This document shows, piece by piece, positions 57,396 to 64,000 of a stretch of 64,000 nucleotides of DNA. Position 1 is the first letter of the stretch. Each line of letters opens with the position of its first letter. Origin of the DNA: JAKPUX01 sp035353815 (GTDB lineage: Bacteria > Zhuqueibacterota > Zhuqueibacteria > Residuimicrobiales > Residuimicrobiaceae); assembly GCA_035353815.1 (NCBI GenBank), contig DAOQAG010000002.1:62001-126000 (forward strand). The letters are read 5' to 3'. Position numbers and translations under genes: made by a program. Below the pieces are notes generated by a model that was not told the DNA's origin, did no database searches, and worked only from the letters and a program-made list of their open reading frames with translations.

Positions 57396-58343
57396 ATGAT
57401 CCCCGCTCATCCCTATGAGGCCTATACCCACTGCCTGCTCTGCCCGCGCGCGTGCGGGGCGGACCGGAGCAGCGGCAAGACGGGCGTCTGCGGCGAAACA
57501 GCCACCCTGCGCATCGCCTCCCTCGAAGCCCACTTTGGCGAGGAGCCGCCCATCAGCGGCAGCTGCGGCTCTGGCACCCTCTTTTTCAGCGGCTGTACGC
57601 TGCTCTGCACCTTTTGCCAGAATTATCAGATCTCTGGTCTGCATCTGGGCGTCGATGCCACCGTCGCGGCCATGGCCGCACGTATCCTCGATCTGGCGCG
57701 GCAGCAGCACATCCACAATCTGAATCTGGTGACCCCGGACCACTTTCTGCCTCACGTCATCGATCTGGTCACGCAGCTGCGCAGCCGGGGATTCGATCTG
57801 CCCGTTGTCTTCAACAGTTCCGGATATGAAAAAGTGGAGATGCTGCGGTGGGCGGAAACCTGCGTGGATATCTATTTGCCGGATTACAAATACAGCGACG
57901 CGGAGCTGGCGCATACCCTCTCCCGCTGCCGCAACTATCCCGCCGTTGCCCTCGACGCCCTCGCGGAGATGGTGCGGCAGAAGGGCTTTCTCGACCACTT
58001 TACCGAGGGCCGGCCGCTGGCCAGCCGCGGGGTGCTGGTGCGCCACCTCGTTCTTCCCGGACAAGTGGCCAACTCCGTCGATGCCCTCTCCTCACTCTTT
58101 GCCGAATTCGGCCAGGATCTGCCCCTGAGCCTGATGTCGCAGTACCGCCCGGCCCGCATGGTGCGGCAGGCCGAGCTGAACCGTACGCTGCGGCCGGAAG
58201 AGTTCTATCGCGTTTATGAGCATGCCCTGGAGCTGGGATTCCGGAACATGTTCGTCCAGCACATGGCGGGGTCGCAAACGGAGGAGGATCCCTTCCTACC
58301 CGATTTTGACCGGGAGCGCCCCTTCAAGGGCAATGTGCGCTGA
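57396..58343 (+). CDS. Radical SAM protein, PflA-like
   Basis: The 315-residue product has the CxxxCxxC cluster at Cys67, Cys71 and Cys74 (FFSGCTLLCTFCQNYQIS). A Cys-rich N-terminal motif (CLLCPRACGADR, then GVCGE) is typical of the uncharacterised pyruvate-formate-lyase-activating-enzyme-like family (UPF/COG1313). The later VFNSSGYEKVEML and DIYLPDYKY stretches are conserved in that family. It presumably generates a glycyl or substrate radical; the partner is not encoded nearby. Confidence 0.88.
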   Translation: MIPAHPYEAYTHCLLCPRACGADRSSGKTGVCGETATLRIASLEAHFGEEPPISGSCGSGTLFFSGCTLLCTFCQNYQISGLHLGVDATVAAMAARILDLARQQHIHNLNLVTPDHFLPHVIDLVTQLRSRGFDLPVVFNSSGYEKVEMLRWAETCVDIYLPDYKYSDAELAHTLSRCRNYPAVALDALAEMVRQKGFLDHFTEGRPLASRGVLVRHLVLPGQVANSVDALSSLFAEFGQDLPLSLMSQYRPARMVRQAELNRTLRPEEFYRVYEHALELGFRNMFVQHMAGSQTEEDPFLPDFDRERPFKGNVR

Positions 58344-58424
58344 TCCCCCTTTTTTGTATTTTTTATTCCCGCGACGCCGTCGTCAGGCCGTTACTCTTTC
58401 AAGGGCCATGTGCGCTGATCCCCC
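58323..58424. repeat. 27-bp direct repeat duplicating the end of the radical SAM gene
   Basis: Copies 58323-58349 and 58398-58424 differ at a single base. The first spans the last codons and TGA of the gene plus CCCCC; the second lies 75 bp downstream in the same relation to a TGA. The 81-bp region between the convergent genes contains nothing else I can identify. Confidence 0.85.
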
Positions 58425-59801
58425 CTATTCGAGTCCGTATTCCTTCAACTTTTCCCGCAGGGTCGAACGCGAGATATTGAGCATCTTGGCGGTGCGCGAT
58501 TTGTTGTTGTGGTATTTCTCCAGGGTGCGCAGGACATGCTGGCGTTCTATTTCCGCCAGGGTTTCCGCCTCGCTGCCGCCGGCGGTTTGCGTCCGCGCGG
58601 GCACCACCGGGGCCGCCGACGCGGGAAGATCGACCGGTTCGAGGTGCAGCAGCTCCGGGGTGATCTCGTCACGCTTGCACAGGATCACGGCGCGCTCGAG
58701 GACGTTTTTCAACTCGCGCACGTTTCCCGGCCAGGGATAGCGCAGCATCACATCCGCCGCCTCGGGGGAGATGACCTTGATCGAACGATTGAATTCGCGG
58801 TTGTTCTGCTCGATGAAGAGCTTGGCCATGGGCAGGATGTCCTCCGCGTGCTCGCGCAAGGGCGGCAGCTGGATCACCATCACCTTGAGGCGGTAAAGCA
58901 GATCCTCACGGAAAAGGCCGTCCCGGACACAGGTTTCCAGATTCTGATTGGTGGCGGCGATGACGCGGAGATCGACGGTGATGTCCGCGGTGCCGCCGAT
59001 ACGGCGGAAGGTGCTGCTCTCGAGGACGCGCAGGAGTTTGGGCTGCAGCGAGAGTTTCATGCTCGAGATCTCGTCGAGAAAGATCGTGCCGCCGTGCGCC
59101 AGCTCGAAGAGGCCGCGTTTGGTGCCTTTGGCATCGGTGAAGGCCCCCTTCTCATAGCCGAACAGCTCGCTTTCAAGGAGGTTTTCGGGGATGGCGGCGC
59201 AGTTGATCTTGATCATCGGTTTGTCGGCGCGGGCACTGGCGACGTGGATGGCGTCGGCGACCAGTTCCTTGCCGGTGCCGCTCTCGCCTTCGAGCAGCAC
59301 CGAGGTACGCGGCGTCTCGGCAATGATCTTGACGAGATTGAGCACCTCCTGGATCGCCGCACTCTCGCCATAGAGCCCCGACTCCGGAGCACGGCGGCGC
59401 TGCTGTTCCTTGAGACGGGCGACCTCCAGCTTGAGGCGGTGCGTCTCGAGGGCTTTGGCCACCACCAGCTTGAGTTCGTCCAGCTCGAAGGGTTTGAGCA
59501 GATAATCATAGGCCCCCGATTTGAGGGCCTCCACCGCCGGCCGGGCGTCGGTCAGGGCGGTGATCATGATGACCAGCAGTTCCGGCTGGATCTCGCGGAC
59601 GCGCGCCAGCACCTCCAGCCCGCTCTTCTTGGGGAGCTTGATGTCCAACAGCACCAGATCGATCAATCCCTTTTCGATTCTGGAGATCGCCTCCTCCCCG
59701 CTCGCTGCGGTCTTGACAAAATAGCCTTCATGTTTCATCACGTCGGCGATGGTTTTGCACAGATCCTCATTGTCCTCAACGACGAGAATGCTCGCCTTCA
59801 T
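58425..59801 (-). CDS. NtrC-family sigma-54-dependent response regulator
   Basis: The 458-residue product has a receiver domain with phospho-acceptor Asp53 (LVLLDIKLPKKSG). The AAA+ domain has Walker A GESGTGKE, the sigma-54 contact loop GAFTDA (a natural variant of GAFTGA) and Walker B GGTIFLDEIS. A Fis-type HTH closes the protein (TLEKYHNNKSRTAKMLNISR). It activates sigma-54 promoters when phosphorylated by the kinase whose gene overlaps it by four bases. Some target promoters should be of the -24/-12 type; none was recognised with confidence in this window. Confidence 0.95.
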   Translation of the reverse strand: MKASILVVEDNEDLCKTIADVMKHEGYFVKTAASGEEAISRIEKGLIDLVLLDIKLPKKSGLEVLARVREIQPELLVIMITALTDARPAVEALKSGAYDYLLKPFELDELKLVVAKALETHRLKLEVARLKEQQRRRAPESGLYGESAAIQEVLNLVKIIAETPRTSVLLEGESGTGKELVADAIHVASARADKPMIKINCAAIPENLLESELFGYEKGAFTDAKGTKRGLFELAHGGTIFLDEISSMKLSLQPKLLRVLESSTFRRIGGTADITVDLRVIAATNQNLETCVRDGLFREDLLYRLKVMVIQLPPLREHAEDILPMAKLFIEQNNREFNRSIKVISPEAADVMLRYPWPGNVRELKNVLERAVILCKRDEITPELLHLEPVDLPASAAPVVPARTQTAGGSEAETLAEIERQHVLRTLEKYHNNKSRTAKMLNISRSTLREKLKEYGLE

Positions 59802-61285
59802 CTCCTCTCTTCCTCCGTAGGCAGTAGTACGCGAAATGTCGTTCCCTCCCCGACCCGGCTGGAAACGGTGATCTCCCCATCATGCGCCGCAATGATGCGA
59901 TAGACGATCGACAAGCCGAGGCCGGTGCCTTGCGCCTTGGTCGTATAAAAGGGGTCGAAGATGATCTCCAGATTCTCCTCGGGGATGCCGATGCCGCTGT
60001 CCGCCACGGTAATCTCGACAAAGGCGCGCGGGGGTGCCGCCTTGGCAGCGGAAAAAGGCCGCGCCGCGCCGTTGCTGGGCTGCGCCCGGATGACCAGTTC
60101 GCCCCCCTCCTCCATGGCGTCGATGGCATTGATGATCAGGTTGAGGATCACTTGCTGGATCTGGTGGAAATCGGCGAAAATGGGTGGTGCATCGGCCGGG
60201 ATGTGGGAGATGAAGCGGATCCCATGCTCCTGCAGCCTTTTGTCGACCAGGGTCATCACCTCATGGAGAATGTCCTGGATGCGATGGCGCTTGCGCTGCG
60301 GCGGCCGCGGCCGGGCGTAGTCAAAAAAGGTCTTGAGCAGCTCATCGAGGCGGTTGACCTGCCGGACGATGCGCTCGAGATAGTCAAAGCTCTCCGCGCG
60401 CGGCAGCACATCCTGCTGGAGGGTCTGGGCCATCGCCTTGATCCCCGCGAGGGGATTTTTGATTTCATGGGCGATTCCGGAGGCGAGCACCCCGAGGGAG
60501 GCGAGGCGATCCATCCGCATCACCTCGGCCTGCATGCGCTTGATCGCCGAAATGTCCTTGAAACTGAGGATCGTGCCGGCATGAGCGCCGTTGTCATCGA
60601 GCAAGGGGGTGACGGTGAAGCCGATATCGGTCTCGTAGCCGGCCCGGGTCTTGAGGGGCATCTCGCGGTTGGTGGGAAAATCGCCGCGCGGGGCTTGACG
60701 CAGAAAGATCCGCGCCGCCTCCTCACCGACGACCTGCGCCAGCGGCAGCCCGAGCGCCTCAAGGGCGCTGAATTTGAGCACTTCCTCGGCCCCGGCGTTG
60801 AACGAGGTGATCCGCCCCAGCAAGTCGACAGTGATCAGCCCGGCCTGCATGCTCTTGAGAATGCTCTCCTGGAAATTTTTGAGCTCGGTGATCTGCTGCT
60901 CGAGCATCATGCGTTCGTTGATGTCGCGGGAGATGCCCACCGCGCCGGTGACATGACCGCTTTCGACGATGGGGGTCATGTTGGTGGAAAAGTAAAAGGG
61001 CACTCCCTCCGGTGAGAGAAAACGCGCTTCGAAACTGCGCGCCGCGCCCTTGCAGGTCTCGCGCAGAAGCAGCTCGACGCGGGGCCGGTCGGGCGGATGC
61101 ACCAGATCCAGAAGGGGAAAGGCGCGCAGTCCGCTTTTACTGCGGCCGGCAAAGGCTGCGAACTGGCGGTTGCAGTAGATCAGTTTGCCGGAACGGCTCA
61201 CGGCAAAGACCATATCCTGCACGCTTTCAATCAGTTCCTGATAGTCGAATTGCATGGGCTCGGTCCCGGGGCCAAACGCGCTCAC
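59798..61285 (-). CDS. PAS-PAS histidine kinase, NtrB-type
   Basis: The 495-residue soluble kinase has PAS domains at about residues 12-125 and 135-250. The HisKA domain has phospho-acceptor His273 in ASGIAHEIKNPLAGI, and the HATPase domain has NLIINAIDAMEEGG, ADSGIGIPEENL and GTGLGLSIVYRI. The start is GTG at 61285 with a four-base GTGA overlap to the upstream gene; an ATG at 61255 is possible. Absence of transmembrane helices points to a cytoplasmic signal. It pairs with the downstream NtrC-type regulator. Confidence 0.93.
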   Translation of the reverse strand: MSAFGPGTEPMQFDYQELIESVQDMVFAVSRSGKLIYCNRQFAAFAGRSKSGLRAFPLLDLVHPPDRPRVELLLRETCKGAARSFEARFLSPEGVPFYFSTNMTPIVESGHVTGAVGISRDINERMMLEQQITELKNFQESILKSMQAGLITVDLLGRITSFNAGAEEVLKFSALEALGLPLAQVVGEEAARIFLRQAPRGDFPTNREMPLKTRAGYETDIGFTVTPLLDDNGAHAGTILSFKDISAIKRMQAEVMRMDRLASLGVLASGIAHEIKNPLAGIKAMAQTLQQDVLPRAESFDYLERIVRQVNRLDELLKTFFDYARPRPPQRKRHRIQDILHEVMTLVDKRLQEHGIRFISHIPADAPPIFADFHQIQQVILNLIINAIDAMEEGGELVIRAQPSNGAARPFSAAKAAPPRAFVEITVADSGIGIPEENLEIIFDPFYTTKAQGTGLGLSIVYRIIAAHDGEITVSSRVGEGTTFRVLLPTEEERR

Positions 61286-62088
61286 GCCATCAGCGTGGTG
61301 CTGGTGAAGAGTTCGCTTTCGGGCAGGTGCTCCTCGATCAGCCGCACCAGCCGCCGGCTGCTGGTGAGCACGGCATCGAGGTCGAGGTGCTGCTGCTCGC
61401 TGAGGCCGGCCGGCATCTCCTGGCGCAGCTCGGCGACCAGGCGCGCGATGGTGGTGGCGGCGATGCGCAGATCGTCCGCCCAGCGCGCCGTGGGCATCGC
61501 CGCGGGGGCGGGGGTCGCACGGATCTCAGGGGGTACGGCCGCTGCTGCAGCGATCGGGGGCACCGGCGCCGCTGCGATCTGCGGTTGCGGGAATTCAAGC
61601 GGGGCTGCCGTCTGCAGGGATGCCGGCGCGGCCGGGCCGGGCCATGCGGCTGCCGGAGCGACCGGCGGCGCCGCCGCGGCGCTGCGCCAGACCTTGAGGC
61701 TCTTCTCGAGCCGGAGGGTGTTATCCACCACATTGACCAGCTCGCGATGGCCGAAGGGCTTGGTGAGGATGGCGCGCAGGCTGGCGGCATAATAGGCATC
61801 CAGTTCCTCGAGATAGTCGGTCCGAGCCGTCAGCACAATAACCGGGATCGAGCGCAAGGCGGCGTAGACCGGCTCCTCGGCCAGGGCCTGGAGGAACTGC
61901 TGCCCGGTGAGATCGGGCAGCATGTAATCGAGGATGACGAGATCAACCGTGCCGCCGGCCATCTTGTCGAGCCCCTCCTGGCCGCTGCGTGCCGAGAGAT
62001 ACTCAAAGCCGGCCTTGGTGAAAATGCGCTGTCCGATCAGCAGCATATCCAGATTATCGTCCACCATCAGCACCGTACCTTTTTTCAT
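61282..62088 (-). CDS. Response-regulator receiver with long Ala/Pro linker and helical tail
   Basis: The 268-residue product has a receiver domain at residues 1-125 with Asp10/Asp11, phospho-acceptor Asp54 (LVILDYMLPDLTG), Thr in VIVLTARTD, and Lys in ILTKPFGH. Then comes a low-complexity Ala/Pro linker (about residues 135-200) and a helical tail (ADDLRIAATTIARLVAELRQ) with no known output domain. It has no DNA-binding motif, so it may act by protein contact. It lies between two kinase genes. Confidence 0.85.
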   Translation of the reverse strand: MKKGTVLMVDDNLDMLLIGQRIFTKAGFEYLSARSGQEGLDKMAGGTVDLVILDYMLPDLTGQQFLQALAEEPVYAALRSIPVIVLTARTDYLEELDAYYAASLRAILTKPFGHRELVNVVDNTLRLEKSLKVWRSAAAAPPVAPAAAWPGPAAPASLQTAAPLEFPQPQIAAAPVPPIAAAAAVPPEIRATPAPAAMPTARWADDLRIAATTIARLVAELRQEMPAGLSEQQHLDLDAVLTSSRRLVRLIEEHLPESELFTSTTLMA

Positions 62089-62124
62089 CTCCGTCTCCTC
62101 CAGCAGGGTTTGCTGCGATCCGCC

Positions 62125-63618
62125 TCAGCGGATCATGTTTTCGGGGTCTTCGTCGGTGAGGGCATGCTCCGAAGGGCCGGACTGAGCCTTGGGGAGATGA
62201 GCGGTGAAGACCGAGCCCTTGCCGATTTCGCTCTCCACGGTGATGCGGCCGCCGTGCAGCTCGACGATCTGTTTGACCAGGGCCAGTCCCAGCCCGGTCC
62301 CGGTATTGGCGCGCACCGCCTCATGCTCGGTGACGCGGAAAAACTTGTCGAAAATTTTGCCCAGGGCGTTGCGGGGGATGCCGTAGCCCTGATCGTGCAC
62401 CTCGGTGATCACCTCGGTCTCGTTCTGGCGCATGAGGATGGTGATGCGGGTATTCTCCGGGCTGTATTTGACCGCGTTGGAGAGGAGGTTGAGGAAGACC
62501 TGTTCCATCATGCTGCTGTCGGCCCAGATCTCGGCGGGGTCATCCGGGGGGTGCACCTCGACCTCGATGTTTTTCCTCGCGGCCAGGTAGGAATTGTTGC
62601 CGACGACCATCTGCACTGTCTCGACCAGATCGACGGCGCTCTTTTTGGGCTGGATCCGGCCCGATTCGATGCGCGAGATGTCGAGGAACTTGTTGATCAG
62701 TTCGCCGAGGCGGTTGGATTCCTTAAGGATGATCCCGGCATATTCCTCCTGCTGTTCGCGGCTGAGCTCGGGATCGAGCAGCAGTTCGCTAAAGCCGGAG
62801 ATGCTGGTCAGCGGCGAGCGCAGCTCGTGGGCCACCATCGAGACCAGCTCGGTTTTCATCTTGTCGATTTCCTTCTGCTGCGTGATATCGCTGAGGATGG
62901 TGACGATGCCGATGAGTTCGCCATCCTCCTGCAGCACGCGCGCGGCATGGGCCTGGAAAATGCGCGGCTTCCACTCGCCTGGCGGCCGGAAGGTGATCTC
63001 GACGGGCGGGAGGGCGACGGGTTTTTCCGCGCCGGCATCGGCCAGAAGCTGCAGCATCTTTTCCTCGCTGATGAAATGGGCGAGCGGCTGCTGCAGGGCA
63101 TCGCGCTCGCGCAGGCCGAGCCAGCGTTCGGCGGAGGCATTGAGGAGCAGGACCTTGCCGCGCGGATCGGTGACGACCACGCCGTCGGCGATGTTCTTGA
63201 TGATCGTCTGCGTCTTGTTGCGTTCGGCGATGATCTGGGCCAGATTCATGTTGTCGAGGCGGCGCAGCTCGGTGGTCATGTAATTGAAGAGCCGGGCGAG
63301 GCGGCCGATCTCGTCATTCGAGAGCACCTTGATTTCATGCGAAAAGTTGCCGCGGGCGATCTCGGTTGCGCTCTTGGCGAGATCGGAGATGGGCAGGGTG
63401 ATGTTGCGGGAGAGAAAAAAGGCGACGATGCCGGCCAGAAGCAGGGCCAGGACAATGACGCTGAAAAAGCCGGGGAAGAGCCGCGCGCTGCCGCCATCCG
63501 TCAACCGCAGCCAGTAAAAGCCCATCAGGACCAACGGCAGCATGGCGGAGGCAAAGGTATAGAGAAACAGCCGGCGGAATAACTTGCTCTTCAATTGTAG
63601 CGCGATCCAGTTGCTCAC
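62125..63618 (-). CDS. Membrane HAMP-PAS histidine kinase
   Basis: The 497-residue product has two N-terminal transmembrane helices with almost no periplasmic loop (LFLYTFASAMLPLVLMGFYW; FFSVIVLALLLAGIVAFFL). A HAMP domain (SRNITLPISDLAKSATEIA) and a PAS domain (about residues 130-240) follow. HisKA reads SMVAHELRSPLTSISGF and HATPase has NLLSNAVKYSPENT, DQGYGIPRN and GTGLGLALVKQIVELHGG, as in PhoR/WalK-type kinases. The short loop suggests membrane or cytoplasmic sensing. It lies 36 bp upstream of the receiver gene. Confidence 0.93.
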   Translation of the reverse strand: MSNWIALQLKSKLFRRLFLYTFASAMLPLVLMGFYWLRLTDGGSARLFPGFFSVIVLALLLAGIVAFFLSRNITLPISDLAKSATEIARGNFSHEIKVLSNDEIGRLARLFNYMTTELRRLDNMNLAQIIAERNKTQTIIKNIADGVVVTDPRGKVLLLNASAERWLGLRERDALQQPLAHFISEEKMLQLLADAGAEKPVALPPVEITFRPPGEWKPRIFQAHAARVLQEDGELIGIVTILSDITQQKEIDKMKTELVSMVAHELRSPLTSISGFSELLLDPELSREQQEEYAGIILKESNRLGELINKFLDISRIESGRIQPKKSAVDLVETVQMVVGNNSYLAARKNIEVEVHPPDDPAEIWADSSMMEQVFLNLLSNAVKYSPENTRITILMRQNETEVITEVHDQGYGIPRNALGKIFDKFFRVTEHEAVRANTGTGLGLALVKQIVELHGGRITVESEIGKGSVFTAHLPKAQSGPSEHALTDEDPENMIR

Positions 63619-63633
63619 GGATGCAATCTCCCA

Positions 63634-64000
63634 TTACATATCCACAACACGATTCCGCCCTTCCGCCTTGGCGTGATAGAGACGCTGATCGGCGCAATGG
63701 ATCAGGGTATCCGCCGTTTTGGCATCCTCGGTATAGGTGGCCACACCGACGCTGACGGTCAGATGGGTCTGCTCTTTACCGTGGTTCTGCGGGAAGGGGA
63801 AATTTTCCACCAGACGGAGCACTTTTTCGGCCACGATCCGGGCCTGAGCCTTGTTGGTTTCGGGCAGGATGATGGCGAACTCTTCGCCGCCGTATCGGGC
63901 CACCACATCGATGGCGCGAGTATGACCCTTCATGAGCCGGGCGACGATACGCAGGACCTCGTCACCGGCCAGATGGCCATGGGCATCATTGAACCGCTTG
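63634..64000 (-). CDS. GGDEF diguanylate cyclase, C-terminal part (5' end outside window)
   Basis: The frame is open to the window edge; an internal ATG at 63933 is not the true start. The visible residues include KRFNDAHGHLAGDEVLRIVA, the metal/substrate helix, and the active-site signature RYGGEEFAIILPET. THLTVSVGVATYTE and ADQRLYHAKAEGRNRV follow, all classic GGDEF elements. A GGEEF half-site is compatible with active c-di-GMP synthesis. The upstream domain (perhaps a receiver) is outside the window. It is the first visible gene of the signalling cluster on the minus strand. Confidence 0.92.
   Translation of the reverse strand, partial: KRFNDAHGHLAGDEVLRIVARLMKGHTRAIDVVARYGGEEFAIILPETNKAQARIVAEKVLRLVENFPFPQNHGKEQTHLTVSVGVATYTEDAKTADTLIHCADQRLYHAKAEGRNRVVDM

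Noticed and set aside
58350..58424. Terminator between the convergent radical SAM and NtrC genes
   Set aside because: There are T runs on the plus strand and a small CGACG/CGTCG pairing, but no stem of adequate length directly precedes a T tract.
59120..59140. GAFTDA instead of GAFTGA as a defect in the sigma-54 activator
   Set aside because: GAFTDA is a known natural variant in functional NtrC-family activators, so it is not evidence of lost activity.
1..64000. tRNA, rRNA, tmRNA, SRP RNA, CRISPR or insertion sequence
   Set aside because: Intergenic stretches were read for their conserved motifs and for regularly spaced repeats or transposase genes; none was found.

Overview
The window reads as a GC-rich (roughly 60 %), Gram-negative, outer-membrane-bearing bacterium of the FCB (Fibrobacterota-Chlorobiota-Bacteroidota) superphylum. 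The evidence is: C-terminal type IX secretion (T9SS) sorting domains with YPNP-type motifs on surface proteins; three PorV/PorQ-like barrels; a TonB-dependent receptor beside glycan-active enzymes; lipoproteins; a TatA pair; and a promoter upstream of the metallophosphoesterase gene that matches the Bacteroidota TTTG-N19-TAnnTTTG form. Other promoters look like ordinary sigma-70 sites. A deep-branching FCB lineage such as KSB1 or Calditrichota is my inference. The sequence alone cannot settle the phylum. No tRNA, rRNA, CRISPR array or insertion sequence was seen.

Layout. (1) 1-14306: a polysaccharide-utilisation-like locus. It holds a TonB receptor (cut by the window edge), an FN3/sorting-domain protein, a PorV-like barrel and an IPT/propeller lipoprotein on the plus strand, then a clan GH-A glycosidase (arabinofuranosidase-like). 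GH2 and GH31 enzymes follow on the minus strand. The enzyme set fits hemicellulose side-chain removal, possibly xyloglucan. There is no SusD. (2) 14474-20131: a TetR regulator and a TolC/HlyD/ABC-2/ABC-2 efflux operon with no ATPase gene. AT-rich dyads sharing a 10-base core lie in front of both the regulator and tolC. (3) 20198-29274, minus strand: an unusual surface operon. It encodes PorV, a T9SS cargo with an M6-protease fold that has lost every zinc and catalytic residue, a 59-residue His/Cys-rich protein, a zinc-peptidase/propeller/outer-membrane-barrel fusion, and two related small proteins. A structured spacer of about 470 bp precedes it.

(4) 29743-42820, minus strand: seventeen collinear, tightly packed housekeeping genes (ecfT, truA, transaldolase, htrA, purB, purC, pssA, DUF4321, two tatA, gatA, gatB, efp, accB, accC, gcvH). 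(5) 43107-44917, plus strand: M29 and M55 metallo-aminopeptidases. (6) 44993-56056, minus strand: cdsA, rlpA, pyrD, pyrK, a TPR lipoprotein, a PorV-like/TPR fusion, a sensor adenylate/guanylate cyclase and dacB. (7) 56226-58343, plus strand: a metallophosphoesterase and a PflA-like radical SAM protein. (8) 58425-64000, minus strand: a signalling cluster with a GGDEF protein (cut by the window edge), two histidine kinases, a receiver with a long linker, and an NtrC-type sigma-54 activator.

The most likely place for an undescribed system is region 3: a PorV-linked operon built around an apparently dead M6 protein and a live-looking membrane-anchored gluzincin, with an intervening micro-protein and an RNA-like leader. 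The second candidate is the PorV-like/TPR fusion with its TPR lipoprotein partner and cyclase neighbour (48133-54473).
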